Shown here: positions 17,126 to 25,596 of the stretch, one piece after another
How the letters are laid out: the number at the start of each line of letters is the position of its first letter
How positions within the stretch are numbered: position 1 is the first letter of the stretch
Assembly (NCBI GenBank): GCA_002478885.1
Contig: DLKC01000105.1
Span: 1 to 64,000 of the forward strand
Direction of reading: 5' to 3'
Origin: Chitinophagaceae bacterium UBA7600
GTDB taxonomy: Bacteria; Bacteroidota; Bacteroidia; Chitinophagales; Chitinophagaceae
Length of the DNA: 64,000 nucleotides
Translations under genes and position numbers: made by a program
Notes under the pieces: model-generated
The model's database searches: none
The model's input: only the letters and a program-made list of their open reading frames with translations
Told to the model about the DNA's origin: nothing

Positions 17126-18610
17126 ATGAAGCTTTCATTCACCTTGTTATTATCGATGCTGATATTGAATGCCAGATCGCAAAACGAACTGTACAAAGAA
17201 CAATACCGTCCGCAGTTTCACTTCTCGCCTGCAAAAAACTGGTGCAACGATCCCAACGGTTTAGTCTATGCCAATGGTGAATATCACCTGTTTTACCAGT
17301 TCAACCCGTATGATAATGTTTGGGGACATATGACCTGGGCCCATGCGGTGAGTAAAGATCTTGTACACTGGCAACATCTGCCGGTGGCCATTCCCGAGGA
17401 AAATGGCATCATGATCTTTTCGGGCACTTGTGTGCTTGATAAAAATAACACAAGCGGCCTGGGGAAAGACGGTAAAGCACCTATGATTGCCATTTATACA
17501 GGTAACGGCGATAAGAACCAATCCCAGTGTCTTGCTTACAGCAACGACAACGGCAGAACCTGGACCAAGTACAGCAACAATCCAATACTCGATTTGCACG
17601 AAGCAGACTTTCGCGATCCAAAAGTGTTTTGGCACGAAGCAACACAAAAGTGGGTGATGTGTGTAATGCTTTCCGTGCAACATAAATTGCAACTCTACAG
17701 TTCCAAAAACCTATTGCAATGGAATTTGATGAGTGAGTTTGGCCCGGTTGGTGATACGAGCAGCGTATGGGAATGTCCTGATCTTTTCCCGGTACCGGTT
17801 GAAAATAATGCAACAGAAAAAAAATGGGTACTCACCATGAGCATGGCACCAAGAATGCAATATTTTGTTGGTGAATTTGACGGCACAACATTTCACAATG
17901 AAAACCCTGCTAACCTGGTTTACCGCCCCGATTATGGTGGCGATTATTATGCTGCTATCGGGTACAACCAGCTGCCATCAAATGCGCAACCCGTAATGAT
18001 CGGCTGGATCAACAACTGGAACTATGCCAACGATATTCCGACCACGCCATGGAAGGGCGCTATGAGCCTGCCGCGAAACATCAGTGTTAGAAAAACCGGC
18101 AGCAACTGGTTATTGGTGCAGCAGCCGCTGAAGGAATTAGCCAGCCTGAGAAACAGCGTACTGCAACTGGAAAAATATAACGTGAGCAAAGAAAAAGATG
18201 CGGGCTTTACCGGAACACAATTTGAAATGCAGTGCACGATCGAAACAGCCACTAAAACGCAGGCTGGTATTAGACTCGCCTATGGCAATAACCAATATTG
18301 CGAAATCGGTTACGATGCGGCCGCACAAAAATTGTATATCGACCGCAGTAAAATAGCCAACAGTAATTTTAATAATAACTTTAAATCAGCATCAAGATTT
18401 GAGACAAGCCTAGCCCCGAAGAAAAACAAACTAAAATTGCAGGTATTCTTCGATAACAGCATTGTTGAAGTCTTCGCCAACGATGGTGAAGCCGTACTTA
18501 CCGCGCAAATATTTCCAGGTAAAGAACAGCAGGGCATTAAATTGTTCAGCCAGTCAGGCTCAACCACTTTTTTTGATGTGCACGCATGGGAAATGCGGTC
18601 TGCCTGGTAA
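17126..18610 (+). CDS. GH32 fructan hydrolase (levanase/inulinase type), exported
   Basis: A 494-residue protein with signal peptide (1-19) and a five-bladed GH32 propeller plus C-terminal beta sandwich. The three family motifs are present: nucleophile D42 in NDPNG, RDP at 163-165, and the acid/base E217 in ECPD. Length fits exo-levanase or inulinase rather than an intracellular invertase. It should release fructose from fructans outside the inner membrane for the sugar porter just upstream. The ATG at 17126 starts the signal peptide; upstream codons overlap intergenic sequence. It converges with the next gene, 14 bases away. Confidence 0.9.
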   Translation: MKLSFTLLLSMLILNARSQNELYKEQYRPQFHFSPAKNWCNDPNGLVYANGEYHLFYQFNPYDNVWGHMTWAHAVSKDLVHWQHLPVAIPEENGIMIFSGTCVLDKNNTSGLGKDGKAPMIAIYTGNGDKNQSQCLAYSNDNGRTWTKYSNNPILDLHEADFRDPKVFWHEATQKWVMCVMLSVQHKLQLYSSKNLLQWNLMSEFGPVGDTSSVWECPDLFPVPVENNATEKKWVLTMSMAPRMQYFVGEFDGTTFHNENPANLVYRPDYGGDYYAAIGYNQLPSNAQPVMIGWINNWNYANDIPTTPWKGAMSLPRNISVRKTGSNWLLVQQPLKELASLRNSVLQLEKYNVSKEKDAGFTGTQFEMQCTIETATKTQAGIRLAYGNNQYCEIGYDAAAQKLYIDRSKIANSNFNNNFKSASRFETSLAPKKNKLKLQVFFDNSIVEVFANDGEAVLTAQIFPGKEQQGIKLFSQSGSTTFFDVHAWEMRSAW

Positions 18611-18624
18611 GCCGCCGCATTTTG

Positions 18625-19308
18625 TTATTGCAGGTTATGCGTAACAAGAATATTGGTTGCATCAAAAAAGCCGGTCCATGGAAAGCCCATCCATAAACGC
18701 ACCGCGCCAAACTGCCTTGCCATAGAACGGAATGGAGGAAGAACAGTATAATCAGCTGTTCCGCTTGCATCAGCGCCGGAAAGCACAATATGGGCCGTTG
18801 ATGCCGTCGCATTAATGTTTAACGTAACCTGCACAATAAATGCCTGCCCTCTGGGAAAGCTGCCAAATTTGGTTGCGTCATTATCATCGATCCTTACTTT
18901 ATTGTCCTGTGTAAAATCAATATGCATAAAACTGGTGAGTGTGCTCACCGGCTGGCCAAACTGTTCGAACTGAATGGTTGCCAGGCCACTGCCCGCCGGC
19001 ATAAACATCACGGCGGAAAAAGTATAGGTCCCATCGCCAACGAATTTGGAAAAGTTTCCCTGGAAACCGGAAACGGATTGCTGTTCGCTGCTGCGCGATA
19101 TCTGTATCCATTTGCCACCGCTACCTACCGGCGATGCAACTACCTTCACCACTCCGGCAGGCCCGTCGATGTTAGCGGTGCCTACCTGCTGCACATGGGC
19201 AGGTGATGTATTAATAGCCGTAGCATCAAAGTTTGATTGAAAGAGTGTTTCTGTTTTGCAACTGGCGAAGCAGCAAAGAAGGCAGGCGATGATGATCGTA
19301 TTTTTCAT
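18625..19308 (-). CDS. Lipoprotein with lectin/CBM-like beta fold, unknown function
   Basis: A 227-residue protein starting MKNTIIIACLLCCFASCKTE, a type II lipoprotein signal with the lipobox cysteine in FASC. The rest is beta-rich (alternating Thr, Ser, Gly and aromatics) and looks like a jelly-roll. The phrase FDATAINTSPAH with 'DGPAGVVKVVASP' resembles surface proteins that cover ligands rather than enzymes; I see no catalytic motif. The longer frame to 19398 has no signal at its start. It probably sits in the outer membrane and may bind a carbohydrate. Confidence 0.6.
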   Translation of the reverse strand: MKNTIIIACLLCCFASCKTETLFQSNFDATAINTSPAHVQQVGTANIDGPAGVVKVVASPVGSGGKWIQISRSSEQQSVSGFQGNFSKFVGDGTYTFSAVMFMPAGSGLATIQFEQFGQPVSTLTSFMHIDFTQDNKVRIDDNDATKFGSFPRGQAFIVQVTLNINATASTAHIVLSGADASGTADYTVLPPFRSMARQFGAVRLWMGFPWTGFFDATNILVTHNLQ

Positions 19309-19456
19309 AACAGTGTTTTTATAGGTTAACGATGTATACAAATGATGGTTAGCTGAAGGCAAAATTGGGCTTTCAATTGCTGCGGCGGTTACGTACATCT
19401 ACGTTTTATCGGCGGGCATATGTACGCATTTGTGATTGCCGCGCAAAGCCCGGAAC

Positions 19457-19505
19457 GCACACAAGTGCGACGCAACCGGCGATGCCAAAGGAACAAATGC
19501 CCGGC
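19457..19505 (-). repeat. Intergenic repeat, subtype A
   Basis: Minus-strand copy GCCGGGC, spacer with GGCATCGCC, then GTTGCGTCGCACTTGTGTGC; two bases of the core are deleted. Its spacer links subtype A to subtype D, which carries the same GGCATCGCC. Located in the divergent gap 19309-19603. Confidence 0.8.
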
Positions 19506-19559
19506 TCACAATAACTACGCTTTAAAAATTAACCTTGTTAAAATAAACCGCAATTGAAA

Positions 19560-19586
19560 TTTGTATTGCCTGTAATTATACTTTTG
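19560..19586 (+). promoter_or_regulatory. Possible promoter for the FKBP gene
   Basis: TTTG at 19560-19563 and TACTTTTG at 19579-19586 match the Bacteroidota -33 and TAnnTTTG -7 boxes, 17 bases before the start codon. The spacing is shorter than usual, so confidence is low. Confidence 0.35.
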
Positions 19587-19603
19587 CGGCCATAAATAAC
19601 TGT

Positions 19604-20074
19604 ATGAGGAAGATTACCGTTTTGGCTTTGATCTTATCTGTAGCGTTCGCATCGTGTACCAAATCCAGCGGCACCAACTGCGGCACCGTGCAGGTTGCTG
19701 CACCAGCGTCTGAACTGGAGGCTTTGCGCACCTATATCAGCACTAACAGCATTACTGCAACGGAAGATCCGAGAGGGTTCTTCTACTCTATTAGCACGCC
19801 TGGCAGCGGCAATAAGCCAACGGTTTGTAATGCGGTTACGGTTAACTACAGCGGAAAACTTACAAATGGCACCGTGTTTGACAGCGGCAACAATGTGCAG
19901 TTTAACCTGTCGGGTCTTATTATTGGCTGGCAGGAAGGCATTCCGCTGATTGCCCCAGGTGGCAGCATTACACTGTATTTACCGCCGAGCCTTGCATACG
20001 GCAGCACGGCTGTAGGTTCTATACCAGCGAATTCTATACTTGTCTTCACTATCGATCTGCTTGCGGTCAACTAA
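19604..20074 (+). CDS. FKBP-type peptidyl-prolyl isomerase lipoprotein
   Basis: A 156-residue lipoprotein: signal with lipobox FASC (cysteine at residue 18), a short linker, then one FKBP domain at about 65-155. Characteristic text includes VNYSGKLTNGTVFDSG and AYGSTA followed by IPANSILVF. It should catalyse proline isomerisation on exported proteins and is probably anchored to the outer membrane facing the periplasm. It is a single gene with possible promoter and a terminator. Two further cysteines (N-C-G and V-C-N) might form a disulfide. Confidence 0.85.
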   Translation: MRKITVLALILSVAFASCTKSSGTNCGTVQVAAPASELEALRTYISTNSITATEDPRGFFYSISTPGSGNKPTVCNAVTVNYSGKLTNGTVFDSGNNVQFNLSGLIIGWQEGIPLIAPGGSITLYLPPSLAYGSTAVGSIPANSILVFTIDLLAVN

Positions 20075-20085
20075 GTTTTTTTAGA

Positions 20086-20161
20086 GCCCGGCTAAGGTAT
20101 AAGCACCAGGCTTTGCTTGCGCCTGCCCCTAGAGGAACGATTCGGGGTCGCACAATTGTAC
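20086..20161 (+). repeat. Intergenic repeat, subtype C
   Basis: The clearest subtype C copy: GCCCGGC at 20086-20092, GGCTTTGCTTGCGCCTGCCC, AGAGGAACGATTCGGGGTCG and CACAATTGTAC. It lies sense to and directly after the FKBP gene. Confidence 0.85.
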
Positions 20162-20197
20162 TTCTGTATTTCTGTGCAGCTTTAAAATATTATATAG

Positions 20198-20229
20198 AAA
20201 AAGCTTTCTGTAAAAAGGAAGCTTTTTTG
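20198..20229 (+). terminator. Rho-independent terminator after the FKBP gene
   Basis: Stem AAAAAGCTT / AAGCTTTTTT around TCTGTAAAAAGG with a T run. It comes after the subtype C repeat, so the repeat should be transcribed as part of the FKBP 3' untranslated region. Confidence 0.75.
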
Positions 20230-20313
20230 TTGTGCAACAATCGCAGCAGCACAATTAATTATTTCTGTCGTTACAGGTTCATTGATATATTTATTACCTA
20301 AACCAAAATTTGC

Positions 20314-21990
20314 ATGAACAGGCATTACCTCCCGTACCTGCTGCTTTCTTTTATTATTACCAACCCTTCAAAAGCCCAACAAACCAAAACCGCCCTGTTA
20401 CAAGGCACGAAATGCATACCCTATTATTCTCGGTTGCTGGATGCCTCTAAAGACGACTACGTGCTGTGTGCAGACTTTAAAACAAATGGCACGGGTGTAA
20501 TCTCAGGCTATACTACCAGCCATGCCAACGGCAGTTCCGATGCATTCATTGCAGCTATTGACTCAAAGGGCAACGCCGTTTGGAGTAAAATGTTTGGGGG
20601 TGCCGGAGCTGAGCAGATTAATAAAATAAAATCGACTACCGATGGAGGTTTTATCGCGGTGGGTTCAACCGCTTCTTACGGTTCAAACACAGCTGCATGG
20701 CTGGTAAAGTTTGATGTGGGTGGAAACATTCTCTGGAGCCGCACCTACGATGATGCCAACATCTATGGAATTGCCGGCAACAATATTATTCAAACTACCG
20801 ATGGCGGATACGCATTCTCCGGCACCTATAGCAATCAGCCCGGCATAGCCGATGCTATGGTAGTAAAAACCGACAGCCTTGGAAAACCACAGTGGGCTAA
20901 ACGGTTTAACAGCGGCAGTACAGATGTCTCGTGGGGGCTTATACAATCGGGAAATAACCTGCTTGTTACGGCTTTTGAATACGGCCAGTCTGCCAGCTAT
21001 TACGATGGCATCATTATGAAACTGTCGTTGCGAAAAGGTGAGCTGACCTGGAGCCATCGGTTCGATATCGACAACAGGAGTAACAATTTTTCCGATATCA
21101 TGAAGACCGCCGCGGGCTTTGCAGTCTACAGCCTCGACGTAGATGATTTCGCAGGCGGCAATGCTGCAACAACAATTATAAACGTTGACGGAAATGGTAA
21201 CCCGCAAAGCTTTGTAAAAGTGACCCTTGATAATCCTTACAATCTTGGTCACGGTCAAAACACACTCACCGCTGATGGTGGTCACCTCATTACACAATAT
21301 GGCCTGGGAACACAAAATGACCTGTACATTTTTAAAACAACAAACGCAGGCGGCCTGCAATGGATAAAAAAGGTCTCCGGCACTGGCATGCGCGCCTGCA
21401 CATCGGTAAAGCAAATGCCAGATGGCGGTTATGCTATGGCAGGCTTTTCCAACAACAATGCCTATGGTTCCGCAGACAGTATGAATGCCATGCTCCTTAG
21501 AACCGATAGTAACGGTAATATCCCTGCCTGCGCTTTTGGGACAGATTACGGGCATACCGCCTCACCTTCTTATTATTCAGATACAGCATTTAAATGGGCG
21601 GAAACCGGGGATCTGGTATTTCCGGCCATACCCGTGACGGTTCATTCAGCAGACTTTATTTTTGGCAACAAAAGAATATGCTACTCCTGTACCACATCCC
21701 CGGTAACAAATACAGTATCCATGGCAGATGCTGTTAGCAGTGAGGCCACAGCTTTATTCGCGGTGTATCCAAACCCTGTTAAGGACAAAATCTCATTTCT
21801 CCTCAAAGGAATTAATGCTACAAATGGTTCGATTAATATAAGTGATATGTACGGACGTGTTGTGCTTAAAGAGAAACTAACGGGAGCTATGCCGCAATTC
21901 CCAACGACGCAGCTAACTGCAGGCATTTATTCGGCAACACTTGTAACGCTGGCGGGGCAACGGTTCACAACCAAATTTTTAAAAGAGTAG
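20314..21990 (+). CDS. T9SS-secreted protein with repeated propeller-like motifs
   Basis: A 558-residue protein with a signal peptide (1-22) and a C-terminal Por/type IX sorting domain at about 485-558 (VYPNPVKDK, then GRVVLKEKL and GIYSATLV). The body holds recurring TTDGG(F/Y)-hydrophobic blocks (for example TTDGGFIAVGST, TTDGGYAFSGTY, MPDGGYAMAGFS), as in beta-propeller-like surface proteins. It is expected to be exported through the type IX system to the cell surface. No catalytic motif is seen. Single gene with a strong terminator. Confidence 0.85.
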   Translation: MNRHYLPYLLLSFIITNPSKAQQTKTALLQGTKCIPYYSRLLDASKDDYVLCADFKTNGTGVISGYTTSHANGSSDAFIAAIDSKGNAVWSKMFGGAGAEQINKIKSTTDGGFIAVGSTASYGSNTAAWLVKFDVGGNILWSRTYDDANIYGIAGNNIIQTTDGGYAFSGTYSNQPGIADAMVVKTDSLGKPQWAKRFNSGSTDVSWGLIQSGNNLLVTAFEYGQSASYYDGIIMKLSLRKGELTWSHRFDIDNRSNNFSDIMKTAAGFAVYSLDVDDFAGGNAATTIINVDGNGNPQSFVKVTLDNPYNLGHGQNTLTADGGHLITQYGLGTQNDLYIFKTTNAGGLQWIKKVSGTGMRACTSVKQMPDGGYAMAGFSNNNAYGSADSMNAMLLRTDSNGNIPACAFGTDYGHTASPSYYSDTAFKWAETGDLVFPAIPVTVHSADFIFGNKRICYSCTTSPVTNTVSMADAVSSEATALFAVYPNPVKDKISFLLKGINATNGSINISDMYGRVVLKEKLTGAMPQFPTTQLTAGIYSATLVTLAGQRFTTKFLKE

Positions 21991-22009
21991 AATGCAATTC
22001 AGTAGTTTT

Positions 22010-22047
22010 AAAAGCCATGTGGCTAACTCCACATGGCTTTTATTTTT
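22010..22047 (+). terminator. Rho-independent terminator after the T9SS protein gene
   Basis: Stem AAAAGCCATGTGG / CCACATGGCTTTT with a short loop and a T-rich tail, 20 bases after the stop codon. Confidence 0.85.
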
Positions 22048-22073
22048 TTGCCTCTGCTGACTTAAGACCGACG

Positions 22074-22146
22074 GTACAAGGTTGCGATCCAGAATCGTTA
22101 CTCTAGGGCTGGCGCAAGCAAAGCCCAATGCTTACTCCAGAGCCCG
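22074..22146 (-). repeat. Intergenic repeat, subtype C (diverged)
   Basis: On the minus strand: GGGCTCT, AAGCATTGGGCTTTGCTTGC, GCCAGCCCTAGAGTAACGATTC, then a degraded GGATCGCAACCTTGTAC end. It matches the copy at 20086-20161 closely in its middle. It lies between two plus-strand genes but points against them. Confidence 0.7.
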
Positions 22147-22197
22147 TCCTATTCATTTCTTAGTGCTATGCTGTTTTAATAATCCTATCTTTAAAAC

Positions 22198-23397
22198 ATG
22201 AAACAATTGCTACTGCTGGTCATTTGCTTTATTGCCTTTTTAGTGCCGTTCGCACAAAAGAATAATAGAGAAGCATCTTATTTTCCACCGGCAGGTTTCT
22301 GGGCAAAGCTTGATGCATCGAAAGCCGGCGCCGATACAGCCAGGCTAAACGACGCCGTACGTTTTGCCATAGCAAATGAAACAAAGAAGCCACGTGACCT
22401 GAAAGCTACCCAACAGCTCGATTTTGGAAAAGAACCTTTCAGCGAACCTGTTGGGCCATTGATCGACCGCGGCGACCCTACCGGCTTAGTCGTTTATAAG
22501 GGATACATCATTGCAGAGTGGGGCAACCCATCAGCAGTTGAAATTACGAACAGTGTTACCAAGAGCTTTCTGTCGACGCTTGTGGGCATTGCCGTAGACC
22601 GCGGCCTTATAAAATCGGTAAATGATACCGTGGCAAACTATATGTCGCCGATTGAATTGTACGATCCACTGGCTGTCGGTTCTCCTAAAGTGATTACACC
22701 TTTCGCCGGTGAACATAATATCCGGCTTACCTGGGATGTGATGCTGCGGCAAACCAGTGACTGGGAGGGTACTTTATGGGGCAAGCCAGACTGGGCTGAT
22801 CGCCCGGAAAAGGATTCGAGCAAATGGCTCACCCGGGTCCGTAATAAACCCGGCACAGTCTGGAAATACAATGATGTAAGAGTAAATGCCCTTGCGCTGG
22901 CCGCAACCATAGTATGGCGCAAGCCCTTGCCACAGGTTTTAAAATCAGAGATCATGCAGCCTATCGGTGCAAGCAATAGTTGGCAATGGCATGGCTACCA
23001 CAACTCGTGGATCGTGTTGGACGGGCAGCCGGTGCAAAGTGTAAGCGGAGGCGGGCATTGGGGTGGTGGTATGTTCATTAATGCATATGACATGGCAAGG
23101 TTCGGCTTACTCACTTTACATAAAGGCAATTGGAACGGCAAACAGTTGATCTCTGAACAATGGATAAAACAGGCAACTACAGCCACGGCAGCTAATCCGG
23201 GTTATGGCTATATGAACTTTTTTCTGCCTTATAAAGAACAGCTTGCCGATGGTTCACCAGGTTCATTCGTGCATATTGGTAACGGCTCCAATATTATTTA
23301 TGTTGATCCGGCGCGTGACCTGGTGATTGTAGCAAGATGGATACTGGACAATGCAGTTAACGGCCTGGTAAAGCGGGTGCTTGCTTCTGTGAAATAA
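22198..23397 (+). CDS. Serine hydrolase, class C beta-lactamase family, exported
   Basis: A 399-residue protein with a signal peptide (1-19, ending PFAQ). The beta-lactamase fold shows S119-V-T-K122 as the SxxK motif and Y224-N-D226 in the YxN position, where Asp replaces the usual Asn; the third motif region is GGHWGGGM. These traits are common in the 6-aminohexanoate-dimer hydrolase/esterase branch rather than true beta-lactamases. Likely acts in the periplasm on an amide or ester. It precedes the RidA/PLP cluster by 190 bases on the same strand and may be part of it. Confidence 0.8.
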   Translation: MKQLLLLVICFIAFLVPFAQKNNREASYFPPAGFWAKLDASKAGADTARLNDAVRFAIANETKKPRDLKATQQLDFGKEPFSEPVGPLIDRGDPTGLVVYKGYIIAEWGNPSAVEITNSVTKSFLSTLVGIAVDRGLIKSVNDTVANYMSPIELYDPLAVGSPKVITPFAGEHNIRLTWDVMLRQTSDWEGTLWGKPDWADRPEKDSSKWLTRVRNKPGTVWKYNDVRVNALALAATIVWRKPLPQVLKSEIMQPIGASNSWQWHGYHNSWIVLDGQPVQSVSGGGHWGGGMFINAYDMARFGLLTLHKGNWNGKQLISEQWIKQATTATAANPGYGYMNFFLPYKEQLADGSPGSFVHIGNGSNIIYVDPARDLVIVARWILDNAVNGLVKRVLASVK

Positions 23398-23589
23398 CAA
23401 CAACCGTTGATACGCTACAAATAAAACAGGGACCAGGATGCGATCTCTGCAGAATGCCTCGTCAATGTTGGGCTGTAACTCTTGCAAAACCACTGCAAAC
23501 GATTGCGTAACCATGCATCAGTTTGTTGGTCGCCTTGGTTAATAATTTTAAATTGACACTTCCTTTTTATAACCCGTAAATTTTATACC

Positions 23590-24063
23590 ATGCAGCAAGA
23601 ACGCAGATCACTGATCAAACGTCTGTTCGGTTCATTAGTGGCCGTGACAGGCATCGGACTTACCAGCACAGCAAGTGCAAGCACCAGTTCAACTGACGAA
23701 AAGCAGGCTGGCAATATTGAGTATGACCAGGATATTCCTTTGTTTTCGGGTCACACAATGCTTGGCAATATGGTATTCATTGCCGGCAAGGGCGCACATT
23801 TTGCAGGCGACATTACGTCACATACCGACCACGTGCTTAAGGAGCTCGAAAAGGAACTTATTCTTGCAGGCTCTTCTATGGATAAGGTGTTGAAAGTTAA
23901 TGTTTACCTGAACGACATAGCCGATTACAAAGGCATGAACGATGTTTTCAAAGGAAGGTTTGGGCCAAATCCACCGGTGCGCACCACTGTTGCAGTGGCA
24001 AAAGGCGGTGTCCCGGGCGATTCAATGGTGGAAATGGATTGTATCGCTTATATCACGAAGTAA
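23590..24063 (+). CDS. Exported RidA family enamine/imine deaminase (RidA-1)
   Basis: A 157-residue protein: N-terminal leader with twin arginines (ERRSLIKR, then a hydrophobic stretch to about 30), followed by a RidA fold at about 43-157. The substrate-binding arginine R131 (PPVRTT) and the glutamate in VEMDCIAY are present, so deaminase activity is plausible. RidA proteins hydrolyse reactive enamines and imines made by PLP enzymes. The leader looks Tat-type, giving a periplasmic RidA, which is unusual. The PLP enzyme gene follows after 55 bases and has the same kind of leader, strongly suggesting that the two work together. Confidence 0.85.
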   Translation: MQQERRSLIKRLFGSLVAVTGIGLTSTASASTSSTDEKQAGNIEYDQDIPLFSGHTMLGNMVFIAGKGAHFAGDITSHTDHVLKELEKELILAGSSMDKVLKVNVYLNDIADYKGMNDVFKGRFGPNPPVRTTVAVAKGGVPGDSMVEMDCIAYITK

Positions 24064-24118
24064 CCCTTTTTTTATTCCGGGTATTTCTATTTTCTCATTC
24101 AACAAGTATCCCTCTATC

Positions 24119-25336
24119 ATGAAACGCAGAGACCTGATCAAAAACCTTTCTATGCTGCCCGTAGCGGGCGCAGCTGGTTCGTTGATTGCCGCAGAAGTAA
24201 AAGCCTCCCCGACGCCGGCAGCAAAGCGTAACCTTTTTAAAGAGCTGGGCATCCGCACATTTATTAATGCGGCGGGCACCTATACTTTCATGACCGGCTC
24301 TCTTATGCGCGACGAAGTGGTGGAAGCCATACAATACACTTCGCATGAGTTCTGTTTGCTTGATGAAGTGCAGGATAAGGTTGGTGCTAAAATCGCTGAG
24401 CTGTGCAAAGCTGAATCAGCAGTTGTAACGGCAGGTTGTTTTTCTGCGATCACCCTTGGAACGGCAGGAGTGTTAACCGGCAACAGCCAGGAAAACGCAG
24501 CTAAACTTCCACATTTGGAAGGTACCGGCATGAAGAGCGAAGTGATTATGCAGAAAGGCCATGCGATCGGTTATGCAAATGCTTTATCCAACACAGGTTG
24601 TAAGGTCGTTGTTATTGAAACAATGGAAGAGGTAGAGAAAGCCATTAACAATAAAACCGCTTTGCTTTGGTTTTTGAATATTCAGTCAGACCAGGGTAAG
24701 ATCACCCACGAGCAATGGGTGGCGCTCGGCAAAAAACACAATATTCCCACCATGATCGACATGGCTGCCGATGTGCCGCCCTTGAGCAATCTCTGGAAGT
24801 TCAACGAAATGGGATTCGATCTCGTTTGTGTTTCCGGTGGCAAGGCTATCCGGGGCCCTCAGAGTGCGGGCATACTTATGGGTAAAAAAGAGCTGATTGC
24901 CGCTGCCCGTTTGTCAATGCCTCCGCGCGGTTCAACCATTGGCCGTGGCATGAAGGTAAATAAGGAAGAGATCATTGGCATGTATGCCGCACTCGATCAC
25001 TATATGCAATACGACCACGATGCGGAATGGAAAGAGTGGGAAGGGCGTGTAGCAACCATCAACAACTCGGTAAAGAACATTGATGGTATAAAGACCGAGG
25101 TAAAGGTACCGACGCTCGGCAATGTTACGCCAACGTTGCACATTACCTGGGACAAAACAAAAATGAAACTCACGTCGAAAGCTTTGCAGGAAGGCCTGCG
25201 CAACGGCGACCCCTCTATCGAAATAGTCAATAACGGCGATGAGCATATTAGCATTACTACCTGGGTAATGAAGAAAGGAGAAGATAAGATCGTTGCAAAA
25301 CGATTGAAAGAAGAAATGATGAAAGGAATGGCTTAG
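24119..25336 (+). CDS. SelA/DgaE-like PLP-dependent enzyme with Tat leader (PLP-1)
   Basis: A 405-residue fold-type I PLP enzyme. The leader MKRRDLIKNLSMLPVAGAAG is a twin-arginine signal; a mature domain follows from about 35. Lys242 in VSGGKAIRGPQ is the expected PLP lysine, with the cofactor aspartate in MIDMAADVPP. The closest relatives I know are the SelA-like group that includes D-glucosaminate-6-phosphate ammonia-lyase (DgaE) and TIGR01437 proteins. Ammonia-lyase or dehydratase action on an amino-sugar acid is inferred. Start at 24119 is chosen because it begins the leader. It is very similar to the gene at 42556. Confidence 0.85.
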   Translation: MKRRDLIKNLSMLPVAGAAGSLIAAEVKASPTPAAKRNLFKELGIRTFINAAGTYTFMTGSLMRDEVVEAIQYTSHEFCLLDEVQDKVGAKIAELCKAESAVVTAGCFSAITLGTAGVLTGNSQENAAKLPHLEGTGMKSEVIMQKGHAIGYANALSNTGCKVVVIETMEEVEKAINNKTALLWFLNIQSDQGKITHEQWVALGKKHNIPTMIDMAADVPPLSNLWKFNEMGFDLVCVSGGKAIRGPQSAGILMGKKELIAAARLSMPPRGSTIGRGMKVNKEEIIGMYAALDHYMQYDHDAEWKEWEGRVATINNSVKNIDGIKTEVKVPTLGNVTPTLHITWDKTKMKLTSKALQEGLRNGDPSIEIVNNGDEHISITTWVMKKGEDKIVAKRLKEEMMKGMA

Positions 25337-25346
25337 CTTGCTGTTT

Positions 25347-25395
25347 CCGGCAGTGGCACTTCGTGGCATCGCCGGTTGTGCACAGTGCCGGCTTA
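25347..25395 (+). repeat. Intergenic repeat, subtype D
   Basis: CCGGC end, spacer ending GGCATCGCC, then GGTTGTGCACAGTGCCGGC in place of the usual core. A second copy of this arrangement is at 60380-60428. It shares spacer sequence with the subtype A copy at 19457-19505. Confidence 0.55.
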
Positions 25396-25419
25396 ACCGG
25401 AATTACTCTCTTCGGCGTT

Positions 25420-25447
25420 CTGTTTACAAATTGGTCAATTGTAAACA
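25420..25447. repeat. Perfect-arm inverted repeat (palindrome)
   Basis: CTGTTTACAA and TTGTAAACAG face each other around eight bases. No T run follows, so it is not a standard terminator. A second smaller palindrome, GAATGCT/AGCATATTC, follows at 25450-25468. Both lie 130-180 bases before the dehydrogenase start and could be operators or an RNA hairpin. Confidence 0.6.
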
Positions 25448-25492
25448 GTGAATGCTTTTAGCATATTCAGCATTGACCATTCATATTCAGCT

Positions 25493-25542
25493 GTACATGT
25501 GTGCAACGCAACAACAGCTACATTTATGTTCAACAGCCTGGC
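25493..25542 (-). repeat. Intergenic repeat, subtype A
   Basis: Minus-strand copy GCCAGGC, spacer, GTTGCGTTGCACACATGTAC with two changes from the consensus core. It lies just upstream of the first PQQ-type dehydrogenase gene. Confidence 0.8.
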
Positions 25543-25596
25543 TCTGATTGTATCAGCACTTATACTTAATTGAACAAAGATCTATACTGACTTCAT

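Noticed and set aside
20314..21990. Enzymatic role for the T9SS protein
   Set aside because: Only propeller-like repeats and the sorting domain are visible; no catalytic motif.
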